Shown piece after piece: positions 32,957-40,546 of a stretch of 42,220 bases of DNA (its first letter is position 1; every line of letters begins with the position of its first letter). Source of the DNA: an uncultured Lachnospiraceae bacterium. Lineage in GTDB: Bacteria > Bacillota > Clostridia > Lachnospirales > Lachnospiraceae. The notes beneath the pieces are model-generated. The model worked only from the letters and a program-made list of their open reading frames with translations, was not told the DNA's origin and did not search any database. The position numbers and the translations under genes were made by a program. Where the stretch lies: contig CANDKY010000026.1 in assembly GCA_947385425.1 (NCBI GenBank), positions 1 to 42,220 on the forward strand. Reading direction: 5' to 3'.

Positions 32957-34276
32957 CTACAACTGCACCTCCACGAATATCTCATAAATAGCCCGGATCG
33001 CATTCTCGAAATCAGCATTCGACACGCCGATAATAATATTCAGCTCGCTGGATCCCTGGTCTATCATCCTTACATTCACGTTCTTATGCGCCAATGCGGA
33101 GAAAATCCTCCCTGCCGTCCCTCTCGTCGACTTCATCCCCCGGCCTACCACTGCCACCAGCGCCAGATCCGATTCTATTTCAATGGTATCCGGATCCGCC
33201 AGCCGGTGGATGGCCGCAGCCACCTTCTGCTCCTTATCCATAAATTCATCCTGGTGTACGAATACCGTCATTGTATCAATCCCTGACGGCACATGCTCAA
33301 AGGAAATCCCATAATCCTCAAACGCCTGCAGCACCTTCCGTCCAAAGCCTATCTCCGCGTTCATCATGTCTTTCTCTATGTTCACCGAACAGAAACCCTT
33401 TTTGCCCGCGACGCCGGTAATCACATATTTCGATTTCTGGCATGTGCTTTCCACAATCCATGTACCCTTCTCCTCCGGCGCATTCGTATTCCGGATATTG
33501 ATCGGTATCCCTTCCCTCCTGACGGGGAAAATAGCATCCTCATGAAGCACGGCCGCCCCCATATAGGAAAGCTCCCGCAGTTCCCGGTAAGTAATCGTCT
33601 CAATCACGGGAGGGTTATCAATGATACGTGGATCCGCCACAAGAAAGCCCGATACATCCGTCCAGTTTTCATACACATCCGCTCTCGCGGCCCTCGCCAC
33701 GATAGAACCCGTGATATCAGAGCCTCCCCGGGAAAAGGTTTTCACCCTCCCATCCTCATAGGCACCGTAAAAACCGGGAATTACTGCCTTTTCCACCTTT
33801 CCAAGCCGCCGGGACAGAACCTCGTTCGTCTTTTCCGCCGCAAATTCTCCGTTTTCCTCAAAAATAATCACCGATGCCGCATCTATAAATTCAAAACCAA
33901 GGTAATGCGCCATAATAATCCCATTCAGGTATTCCCCCCTGGAAGCCGCGTAATCTTCCCCGCTCTTTTCCCGGAAATTATCCTCAATAATTTTGAACTC
34001 TTCATCCATGGAAAGGCCAAGCTGCAAACCTGCAATAATCTCCTCATACCGCGCCTGGATTGCCTTCAAATCAGCCATAAAATCTTCTCCCGCCTCCGCT
34101 TTTGCATAGCAGGCATAAAGCATATCCGTCACTTTCGTATCCTTATCGTTGCGCTTACCCGGCGCGGAAGGGATCACATATCTCCTCTCCGCGTCACTGT
34201 GGATAATATCCCCTACCTTCTTAAACTGTTCGGCGCTGGCAAGAGAACTCCCGCCGAATTTTACAACCTTTCTCAT
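32957..34276 (-). CDS. Aspartate kinase
   Basis: The protein has 439 residues. It phosphorylates aspartate, the entry to lysine, threonine and methionine synthesis. The kinase domain starts VVKFGGSSLASAEQFKKV, with VIPGFYGAYEDGRVKTFSRGGSD (the glycine-rich catalytic block) and YENWTDVSGFLVADPRII. The C-terminal 130 residues hold two ACT-type regulatory domains (ITGVAGKKGFCSVNIEKDMM, and LALVAVVGRGMKSTRGTAGR then VNVRMIDQGSSELNIIIGV). This is the monofunctional, feedback-regulated type. It is the last gene of a minus-strand set with the mutase-like gene and homoserine dehydrogenase, indicating threonine-branch duty. Symbol left open because the isozyme class cannot be fixed. Confidence 0.95.
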   Translation of the reverse strand: MRKVVKFGGSSLASAEQFKKVGDIIHSDAERRYVIPSAPGKRNDKDTKVTDMLYACYAKAEAGEDFMADLKAIQARYEEIIAGLQLGLSMDEEFKIIEDNFREKSGEDYAASRGEYLNGIIMAHYLGFEFIDAASVIIFEENGEFAAEKTNEVLSRRLGKVEKAVIPGFYGAYEDGRVKTFSRGGSDITGSIVARAARADVYENWTDVSGFLVADPRIIDNPPVIETITYRELRELSYMGAAVLHEDAIFPVRREGIPINIRNTNAPEEKGTWIVESTCQKSKYVITGVAGKKGFCSVNIEKDMMNAEIGFGRKVLQAFEDYGISFEHVPSGIDTMTVFVHQDEFMDKEQKVAAAIHRLADPDTIEIESDLALVAVVGRGMKSTRGTAGRIFSALAHKNVNVRMIDQGSSELNIIIGVSNADFENAIRAIYEIFVEVQL

Positions 34277-34300
34277 ACCCTAATCTCCATTTCTGTTTTG

Positions 34301-35518
34301 TTAAGTCCCACTCTCCTGCTTCAAAAACAAATGCTCTATCAGTTTATGCCCCTCCGCAATATAATTTCCGCTTTTACGCCCCTCTTCCTCATTGTAATCC
34401 CATGTTTCGTCCAAAGGGGCCGTACTGTCATATAACATATAAGGGACACTGTCCGCCGTATGGGTACGGACACGGACAGGAGTCGGATGATCCGGCAATA
34501 CCAGCAGCCGATAATCCGTCTTCAAAGCATCCAGCCTTTCTGTCAAAGGTTTCAGGATCCGGCTGTCCAGATATTCTATCGCCTGCACCTTTTTCTCCGC
34601 GCTGCCCTGGTGCCCCATCTCATCCGGCGCTTCCACATGGATATAGGCAAAATCATAACCATCCTCCAGGATCGCTTTCAAAGCGGCCTCCGTCTTCCCC
34701 TCATAATTGGTATGCAGCCCTCCGTTTGCGCCCTCCACGATACTGACACCCATCCCGGCGCCTGCCGCTATCCCCTTCAGAAGATCCACCGCCGACACCA
34801 TCATCCCCTTTTTCCCCGTTTTTTCCTCAAAAGAAGCAAGCGCCGGCTTAGTCCCTGCCCCCCAGAACCAACAGCAGTTCGCCGCATTCAGCCCCCGCTT
34901 CTTCCGCTCCGCATTTATCGGATGATTGACAAGAATCTCGTAACTCCTTTCCATCATCCTGCGCAGCGCCGCATCCTCCGGGAGATATTGGCCAATCTTC
35001 TGCCCGAGGACATCATGAGGCGCCGTCAGCTCCAAAACCTCCCCTTTATCCCAGATCAGGCAATGCCTGTAACTGGTCCCTACATAAAACTTATAAGTAT
35101 CCGTCTCCAGTTCTTTTCTGACCGCATCCAGCAATACGGCACAATCCTCCGTACAGATCTCCCCGGAACTGTGATCGATAATCGTCTTTTCCCCAAAAGA
35201 CCCTTCCTCCTCGGAAAGCGTCACAATATTACAGCGCAGGGCGATATCCGTCTCTTTCATCGGCACCCCGATACTGAGCGCTTCCAGCGGCGAACGTCCG
35301 GAATAATAAACCTTCGGATCATAGCCAAGCACGGCAAGGTTCGCGGTATCCGAGCCTGGCTTCATACCTTCCGGAATGGTATGCACCATTCCGATCTCCG
35401 CCCTTTTACTCAGCGCGTCCATCACCGGCGTATGCGCATATGCAAGCGGCGTCCTGCCCCCCAGCGCTTCTACCGGCTCATCCGCCATCCCATCTCCCAG
35501 TACGACTATATACTTCAT
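34301..35518 (-). CDS. ApgM-type phosphoglycerate mutase-like protein, probable homoserine kinase
   Basis: The protein has 405 residues from the ATG at 35518, preceded by AGAGGGAGAAC. It is an alkaline-phosphatase-superfamily enzyme: MKYIVVLGDGMADEPVEALG with the metal-binding Asp, PEGMKPGSDTANLAVLGYDP with the catalytic Ser, YSGRSPLEALSIGV, AYIHVEAPDEMGHQG, and VLPDHPTPVRVRTHTADSVPY with metal ligands. By family it is a 2,3-bisphosphoglycerate-independent mutase (archaeal type). In many anaerobes a gene of this type sits between hom and aspartokinase and no GHMP homoserine kinase is present, so it has been proposed to be an alternative homoserine kinase. The neighbours here support that role. 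Confidence 0.88.
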   Translation of the reverse strand: MKYIVVLGDGMADEPVEALGGRTPLAYAHTPVMDALSKRAEIGMVHTIPEGMKPGSDTANLAVLGYDPKVYYSGRSPLEALSIGVPMKETDIALRCNIVTLSEEEGSFGEKTIIDHSSGEICTEDCAVLLDAVRKELETDTYKFYVGTSYRHCLIWDKGEVLELTAPHDVLGQKIGQYLPEDAALRRMMERSYEILVNHPINAERKKRGLNAANCCWFWGAGTKPALASFEEKTGKKGMMVSAVDLLKGIAAGAGMGVSIVEGANGGLHTNYEGKTEAALKAILEDGYDFAYIHVEAPDEMGHQGSAEKKVQAIEYLDSRILKPLTERLDALKTDYRLLVLPDHPTPVRVRTHTADSVPYMLYDSTAPLDETWDYNEEEGRKSGNYIAEGHKLIEHLFLKQESGT

Positions 35519-35555
35519 CGTTCTCCCTCTTTTCTTCCTTATATATAACTTCTTT

Positions 35556-36770
35556 TTAAGCTTCGCCCTCAATACGGATCCGGTTCCTCACACCTCCGAG
35601 CAATTCCGCCTTTTGTGCAAAGTCCCTCTCGCTCATTTCCTCCGTAACAAAGGCAAACTCACCCTCCACATCCGCTACCACTACCCTGACCAGCCCAAAG
35701 ATATCGACCGCCTTTTGTTCCAGCTCCGCATCCGCACGGACAAAAAACTTATGACGGATATTATCCACCTTAGTCTGCAGCACATCCTCATCATCCCAGA
35801 AACACATAATAGTCTTTCCGATATGCCTTGCACAGTCCACCACATCGGACACTACCGCGCTCGCCGTGGGGAGCTTTCCGGCGCCGCGCCCGTAATACAT
35901 GGAATCGCCGAGCATATTTCCATGTACGAACACCGCGTTAAATACACCGTTCACACTGTGCAGGGGATGGCTTACCGGAATCATAAACGGCGCAACCATA
36001 GCATAGAAACTGCCGTCCTCACATTCCCTGCTCATCGCTAACAGCTTAATCGAACGCCCCAGCGCCTTTGCATAAACAAAATCCGCTGCCGTTATCTTCG
36101 TAATCCCCTCGGTATAAATATCCTCATATTTTACATTTTTCCCGGTCATAAGGGACGAAAGGATAGCGATCTTGCGGCAGGCATCATAACCCTCCACATC
36201 CGCCTCCGGATTGCGTTCCGCATACCCCTTTTCCTGCGCCTCTTTGAGTACCTCCTCAAAATCGGCTCCCTCCGACGCCATCTTGGAAAGGATATAATTC
36301 GTAGTCCCGTTCAATATCCCCGTGATCGCGTCGATTTTTTCCGCCGTAAGCGAATAATTGATCGGACGGATAATCGGAATCCCGCCCCCGACACTGGCTT
36401 CAAACAGATAATTGCATTTATTTTCCCTCGCAATACGCAGAAGCTCCGGCCCGTGATTTGCTACCAGTTCCTTATTGGAAGTACATACGCTCTTCCCGCC
36501 CTGAAGCGCCCGCTTTGAAAATTCATAGGCAGGATGGATACCTCCCATAGTCTCACAGATAACTGCAACTTCCGGATCTTCTAATATAATATTCACATCA
36601 TGCACTACTTTTGACTCATAAGGGTCGCCGGGAAAATCCCTCAAATCAAGAATATACTTCAAATTCAGCTCTTCCCCGGACTTCTTGTTGATCTCCTCCT
36701 TATTTTTCTCAATTACTTCCACCACACCGCTTCCCACGGTGCCGTATCCTAATACTGCTACATTTATCAT
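35556..36770 (-). CDS. hom: Homoserine dehydrogenase
   Basis: The protein has 404 residues; GGAGGAG lies 6 nt before the ATG. It reduces aspartate semialdehyde to homoserine with NAD(P)H. The Rossmann domain is NVAVLGYGTVGSGVVEVIEK. The catalytic domain shows TSNKELVANHGPELL, EASVGGGIPIIRPI, GILNGTTNYILSKM, and EADVEGYDACRKIAILSSL, with the conserved Lys/Asp region. GRGAGKLPTASAVVSDV ends it. The C-terminal 80 residues look like an ACT domain (HKFFVRADAELEQKAVDIFG) for threonine feedback. It leads the mutase-like gene and aspartokinase and follows an ACT-domain regulator gene on the same strand. Confidence 0.96.
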   Translation of the reverse strand: MINVAVLGYGTVGSGVVEVIEKNKEEINKKSGEELNLKYILDLRDFPGDPYESKVVHDVNIILEDPEVAVICETMGGIHPAYEFSKRALQGGKSVCTSNKELVANHGPELLRIARENKCNYLFEASVGGGIPIIRPINYSLTAEKIDAITGILNGTTNYILSKMASEGADFEEVLKEAQEKGYAERNPEADVEGYDACRKIAILSSLMTGKNVKYEDIYTEGITKITAADFVYAKALGRSIKLLAMSRECEDGSFYAMVAPFMIPVSHPLHSVNGVFNAVFVHGNMLGDSMYYGRGAGKLPTASAVVSDVVDCARHIGKTIMCFWDDEDVLQTKVDNIRHKFFVRADAELEQKAVDIFGLVRVVVADVEGEFAFVTEEMSERDFAQKAELLGGVRNRIRIEGEA

Positions 36771-37061
36771 TTTGCTCCTCCATTCTGCCGGCTCTTTCCG
36801 CTTTTCTGATTTTCCATATTTGCTGGTTTTTGGCTCATCGTCTTCCCGGGCTTCCCATCCCCGGCTTACTTTTTCCCCTTATTTCTTTTCTCTGTTATTC
36901 CCTTTTCCCATTCCCCTTCTTATGCCCCTGCATGGCGCAAGCCCCGCTTCCCTACCCCGCTGCCGCATTTTCCCCTGTTTTCCCCATCATTCCTCCGCTG
37001 CATTCTTTCCCCATTCATTCCCACTCATTCTTATTCCGCATTTTCCCCTGCTCCCTTCCCT
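36771..37061 (-). other. Purine-rich spacer between the ACT regulator and hom genes
   Basis: The plus strand here is made largely of T and C tracts (TTTTCCCC, CATTCC and similar), so a message read from the minus strand would be a 290-nt stretch of A and G. No coding frame on either strand is convincing. A short motif (GCATGGCGCAAGCCCCGCTT) resembles one at 15612-15635 near the GT32-like gene. No terminator hairpin was found, so hom may be co-transcribed with the regulator. Confidence 0.5.
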
Positions 37062-37505
37062 TCACTCCTTTGCCAGCACCTTTACATAATGCACCCCCGG
37101 ATGCCTCTCCAGGGCTTCCAGCATCTGCGACATATTGCCTGTCCCGGGAAGGACCTGCACGCTAAGGCTCAGTGACGCCACCCCGTTGATGGGTATACTC
37201 TGGTGGATAGTCAGTATGTTAGCCTTAAAGTCGGCGATCACCCGCAGCATCTCCGACAATACCCCCGGTTCGTCATCCATCTGAAGCGAGAGTGTAATGG
37301 TCGTTCCCTGCGCACTGTCATGGAACCGGAAAATATCATCTTTGTACTTATAAAATGAACTGCGGCTGATACCCACCCGTTCCGTCGCCTCATGCACACT
37401 CGCCGCCTTTCCGGTTTCCAGCAAACGCTTTACCTCCAATACTTTTAAAAGTATCTCCGGCACTGCTTTTTTCTTCACTACAAAATAACCGTCTGTCGCG
37501 TCCAT
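37062..37505 (-). CDS. ACT-domain regulatory protein (UPF0735/PheB-like)
   Basis: The protein has 147 residues; AAAGG lies 7 nt before the ATG. The N-terminal 65 residues form a small helix-turn-helix-like unit: VLEVKRLLETGKAASVHEAT, then RVGISRSSFYKYKDDIFRF. The C-terminal ACT domain has TLSLQMDDEPGVLSEMLRVI, ADFKANILTIHQSIPINGVA and QVLPGTGNMSQMLEALERHP, a ligand-binding fold that senses amino acids. Proteins of this type often lie upstream of hom in Clostridia. It may sense threonine or another aspartate-family amino acid and control the downstream genes; DNA binding is plausible but unproven. Confidence 0.87.
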   Translation of the reverse strand: MDATDGYFVVKKKAVPEILLKVLEVKRLLETGKAASVHEATERVGISRSSFYKYKDDIFRFHDSAQGTTITLSLQMDDEPGVLSEMLRVIADFKANILTIHQSIPINGVASLSLSVQVLPGTGNMSQMLEALERHPGVHYVKVLAKE

Positions 37506-37921
37506 GCAAATACCTTTATTTCCTCTTCTTAAACAATTAACCCATGATTCCTGCTAAAACTTTTCGATCCAATTCATACTTTCCTGCAAAAACAGACGTC
37601 TCTATATCAAATATAACCATGGGCAGCAGTTTCCCTGCTGCGGACATCTGTTTGCAGCCGAAAGATATTGTAGCATAATACACCAAATAAGGCAACTGAA
37701 AATATGAAAATTTTTCTCCAACCTCATTCAAATAAGCTGCAAAGAAAACAGATGGGGTGCCTGAACCATCCCGGCCTAATAATAGGAAAATTTTCCTATT
37801 GATAGGTTTTTTCAAATATTATGATGACAAAATAAGCCCTCTATGCTAAAATAAACCTGTTTTCGAGCTCTTTATTGATGCATTCCCACAACCCTCGTCT
37901 GTGGGATACAGAGGTTTAACA
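37506..37921. promoter_or_regulatory. Intergenic region with a palindrome, a plus-strand promoter and a leader hairpin
   Basis: This 416-bp region separates divergent genes. A perfect 20-bp palindrome (AATAGGAAAATTTTCCTATT) is at 37781-37800. A plus-strand promoter, ATGACA (37824-37829), 17 bp, TAAAAT (37847-37852), fits the gene at 37922. TCCCACA/TGTGGGA at 37884-37906 forms a hairpin just before that gene's GAGG site, close enough to influence ribosome access. A minus-strand 92-codon frame at 37537-37815 was judged non-coding. Confidence 0.55.
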
Positions 37922-39385
37922 ATGAAAAGAAAAAAAGAATTATTCTATCAGTTTCTCATCGATTACATAATTTTATTTATTACCTGGTGCGGCATGTTCC
38001 GCAGGAGTTTTAACTGCGATACATTATTTCACTACGTACATCCGGAAATTGATATCATAGGGCGATGTGAAGGAGGACGCTACCTTTCCGGCCTGATGGA
38101 CTATATACTCTACCAGTTCGGGCTGACTACGGCAGACCATACAGGAATAACCGTATTCCTGACAGTATTCCTGTTAGCCGTATCCATACTGCTGGTACAG
38201 ATAAGCTTTGCACCGCTGATAAAATACGACAGCATTTTCCGGAAAGCTGCTTACCATGCCGTATTTGCCCTTGTTTTTTCCAATGTACTGTTCTCGGAAT
38301 CTCTGATGTTCGGGGAATGCTCCCTGATGTTCGGGCTTGGCTACCTTTTTGCTTCCATAGGTATCCTGTTTTTTGTCCGGGAAAAATATTGGAGGGCCTT
38401 CCTGCTCTTTTTATGTTCGGCTATGGAATATCAGGTATCCGTTACCTATGCGGCGATTATCCTCTCCGCATGGATCTTCCTGGAAAATGGGTACAAAATC
38501 ACCCTCCGTACCGTAAAACAGGAATTGATCTGCGGTTTCACCGCCTTCGGCGCAGGGCTTGTTGATATGAAAAGTATCGATGTCCTCGTCAGCCTTGGCA
38601 TCCTGCGTGCGGCGGAAAAAGCCCCCGGGCTGGGTAATATCCCCGAAAAAATCAATATATGCCTGAAGGATTTTGTCTGCCTTCTGCAAAACAGCAGAGG
38701 GTTAATGCCAAAAGTATGGCTCCCTCTGCTGCTCCTGCTTTTTGCCGCTGGCATCACATTATTGAAATTTATAAAAGACCGGGACAAAATGGCGATCCTG
38801 TATTACTGTCTGCTTATCGCCGCCATGTCAGCCATGGTATATATACTGCCGATGGCCCAGAAATACATCAGCCCCTATCCCCGGATCATATGGGTCTTTT
38901 ACGTTATGCAGGCAATGGCATTGTTAATCGCTTTCCAGACCTCGCAGGAACTTGCATGGGAGAAAATCACCGGCTATGCCTGCTGCGGATACCTGGCGGT
39001 GCAAATCATGTTCTGCCATTTTATCGTAACGAACCATATGGTAAGCAATACCTTGGATAAAACCTACACTATGATGTTCTACGAAGAAGTGCAAAAATAC
39101 GAGGCGGAAACCGGAATCACAGTCCGGAAGCTCGGAGTGGCAAATGACACAAACTGCCCGCAGAGCTATGACAATGTATACTATAAGACTGACCAGATCA
39201 ACGAACGCGCCCTTGGCACTGTAACAAACACCCTGGTAAATGTGGTAACGGAAAGGAACTTTGAAAAAGTCCCGATGGACGAAAACATATACCAGACATA
39301 TTTTGCAGGCAAAAACTGGGACTTCTTCAATGCTTCCGAGCAAATCGTTTTCGACGGCGATACCGCATACTGGATTATTTTCTGA
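37922..39385 (+). CDS. GtrII-like polytopic membrane glucosyltransferase
   Basis: The protein has 487 residues; GAGG lies 8 nt before the ATG at 37922. About nine to ten membrane segments are visible (FLIDYIILFITWCGMFRRSF, ITVFLTVFLLAVSILLVQIS, AVFALVFSNVLFSESLMFG, FASIGILFFV, WLPLLLLLFAAGITLLKFI, ILYYCLLIAAMSAMVYILPM and others). They are followed by a soluble C-terminal domain of about 110 residues from YEEVQKYEAETGI. The N-terminal loop NCDTLFHYVHPEIDIIGRCE and GGRYLSGLMDYILYQFGL match GtrII-type enzymes, which move glucose from a lipid carrier onto surface polysaccharide outside the membrane. It is monocistronic, outside the main glycan locus, and converges with the HEPN gene with an 11-bp overlap. 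Confidence 0.82.
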   Translation: MKRKKELFYQFLIDYIILFITWCGMFRRSFNCDTLFHYVHPEIDIIGRCEGGRYLSGLMDYILYQFGLTTADHTGITVFLTVFLLAVSILLVQISFAPLIKYDSIFRKAAYHAVFALVFSNVLFSESLMFGECSLMFGLGYLFASIGILFFVREKYWRAFLLFLCSAMEYQVSVTYAAIILSAWIFLENGYKITLRTVKQELICGFTAFGAGLVDMKSIDVLVSLGILRAAEKAPGLGNIPEKINICLKDFVCLLQNSRGLMPKVWLPLLLLLFAAGITLLKFIKDRDKMAILYYCLLIAAMSAMVYILPMAQKYISPYPRIIWVFYVMQAMALLIAFQTSQELAWEKITGYACCGYLAVQIMFCHFIVTNHMVSNTLDKTYTMMFYEEVQKYEAETGITVRKLGVANDTNCPQSYDNVYYKTDQINERALGTVTNTLVNVVTERNFEKVPMDENIYQTYFAGKNWDFFNASEQIVFDGDTAYWIIF

Positions 39386-39905
39386 TATGCCCCGCCGTCC
39401 TTTTCCGGAACACCTGGAACATACAGTTCCACTCAAAATCGCTGTCCGGCCGATACTTCCCCGGAAAGCAAAGCGCCAGATTTTCTTTTGCCCCCGGCTC
39501 CTGCAGTTCTTCCCTCAAGTCCTCCTTCAGGCCATTGAGTTCCAGAAACTTTCCTATCTCTTCCAGGCCTGCCCGTACCTTCCTTTCCTCCACACAATAA
39601 TCCACATCATAACGCGTATCCGTCTCCCAGCGCGTCAGCATATCCGCTTTTTCCACTATCCAATCCGTTAACACCGCACAGGAACCGTTATTTTTTGACA
39701 TCCGCACAAGCTTGTCAATATCATGGGTATTTGGCACCGTCACACCGACACATTCCAAAAACGCTTTCAAAGCCTTTTCTACTGCCTGCTGTAGATGGTA
39801 CGCCACCGCATTCATATACGCCTCATCATTTTCCGGCACTTTCAGCAGATTCCCCGCTGCCCTGTAATCGAGGAATGCCCTGCGGAACAACCTGACATCA
39901 CACAT
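39375..39905 (-). CDS. HEPN-domain protein, toxin-type partner of the MNT nucleotidyltransferase
   Basis: The protein has 176 residues from the ATG at 39905, which overlaps the MNT stop by 8 nt (ATGTGTGA). The HEPN fold is shown by MCDVRLFRRAFLDYRAAGNL, AYHLQQAVEKALKAFLECVG (the signature helix), and NTHDIDKLVRMSKNN. It lacks a clear R-x4-6-H motif, so it may be of the class that is AMPylated or acts differently from the RNase-type HEPN toxins. HEPN/MNT pairs are toxin-antitoxin modules. The C-terminal 60 residues add a charged tail. Its end overlaps the convergent glucosyltransferase gene. Confidence 0.82.
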   Translation of the reverse strand: MCDVRLFRRAFLDYRAAGNLLKVPENDEAYMNAVAYHLQQAVEKALKAFLECVGVTVPNTHDIDKLVRMSKNNGSCAVLTDWIVEKADMLTRWETDTRYDVDYCVEERKVRAGLEEIGKFLELNGLKEDLREELQEPGAKENLALCFPGKYRPDSDFEWNCMFQVFRKRTAGHIRK

Positions 39906-40272
39906 ACGTCCCCTCCCTGTCATACACTACAATCCCCTTTTCCTCAATCTCCCTGCGCAGCCGATCCCCCATCCTGTCCGCATAAATAATATCCACAGCC
40001 TCCCCATTGCCCGCCGCATCATAATGAAACGGCTTTTCCGGATCATACCTCTCAATACACAGATCCAGATCACTGTAACTGTTACAGCGAAACTCCACAC
40101 CGCTGCCAAACACAATTGCCGCTTTTATATTTGCATCCCTTTCAAAATCCCGCTGAAACTCCTGTACAAGATCCTGCTTTAACGGATGCACATACTCCGC
40201 GTTCAGAAACCGTATTCCGCCATGCTTACGCCAAAACGTGAAATGAAGCCGGAAATTATTATATTTTCCCAT
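39898..40272 (-). CDS. MNT-type minimal nucleotidyltransferase (antitoxin)
   Basis: The protein has 124 residues. The ATG at 40272 was preferred: the in-frame alternatives are a TTG at 40290 and an ATG at 40281, the latter too close to GGGAGGA. The pol-beta superfamily motif GS-x10-DxD is exact: Gly56-Ser57 and Asp68/Asp70 in AAIVFGSGVEFRCNSYSDLD. Related proteins inactivate HEPN toxins by transferring AMP. The gene precedes and overlaps the HEPN gene. It has an extended -10 promoter, and a palindrome lies between that promoter and the start. Confidence 0.85.
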   Translation of the reverse strand: MGKYNNFRLHFTFWRKHGGIRFLNAEYVHPLKQDLVQEFQRDFERDANIKAAIVFGSGVEFRCNSYSDLDLCIERYDPEKPFHYDAAGNGEAVDIIYADRMGDRLRREIEEKGIVVYDREGTYV

Positions 40273-40298
40273 ACCGACCATTCCTCCCAATAACCTAT

Positions 40299-40339
40299 AG
40301 AGTACTCTAACCTACATACACATTTACGTCTTGATTATA
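40299..40339 (-). promoter_or_regulatory. Extended -10 promoter and palindrome upstream of the MNT/HEPN pair
   Basis: On the minus strand TGTTATAAT (TATAAT at 40339-40334) is an extended -10 element without a good -35. The palindrome AGAGTACTCT (40299-40308) lies in the leader, where an autoregulator could bind. This is a position-based inference. Confidence 0.45.
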
Positions 40340-40385
40340 ACATGTAATCCCGGAATTTCCTACCCCATCCATTGCTGTCAAAAGC

Positions 40386-40475
40386 CAATGTCATTAACTT
40401 AAGCTTCCCGTGATGCCACAAACCATATATCTCATCCGGACGCGTTTTCACTCAGCGGCAGACGCAACGGTACTA
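40386..40475. repeat. Left half of the 209-bp MITE family
   Basis: These 90 bp align base for base with 29778-29867, from CAATGTCATTAACTTAAG to CAACGGTACTA, with about a dozen substitutions. The other half is absent: at 40476 the sequence changes to DNA related to the palindromic element at 32603-32875. Confidence 0.85.
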
Positions 40476-40489
40476 GAGCGTATCTCCTC

Positions 40490-40546
40490 CTACCCCCTGG
40501 CTGCGCCGGAGGGTACAGGGCGGAGGCCGCACAGGCGGAAACATTT
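40490..40546. repeat. Internally deleted remnant of the 273-bp palindromic element
   Basis: CCCCTGGCTGCGCCGGAG matches part of the left arm of the element at 32603-32875 (one mismatch). It runs directly into sequence like the end of its right arm (GTACAGGGCGG, then CCGCACAGGCGGAAA). The centre and most of both arms are gone. It joins the half MITE at 40386-40475, a fusion of two repeat families. Confidence 0.6.

Noticed and set aside
33293-34435. Long plus-strand frame (380 codons) opposite aspartokinase
   Set aside because: It is the antisense of a clear aspartokinase gene, rich in His, Arg and Pro, with no start signal.
34460-35548. Long plus-strand frame (362 codons) opposite the mutase-like gene
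   Set aside because: Antisense shadow of a well-supported gene, with Arg/His/Pro-rich low-complexity composition.
37537-37815. 92-codon minus-strand frame upstream of the ACT-domain gene
   Set aside because: No ribosome binding site, and composition and order of residues do not resemble a protein; it spans a 20-bp palindrome and regulatory DNA.
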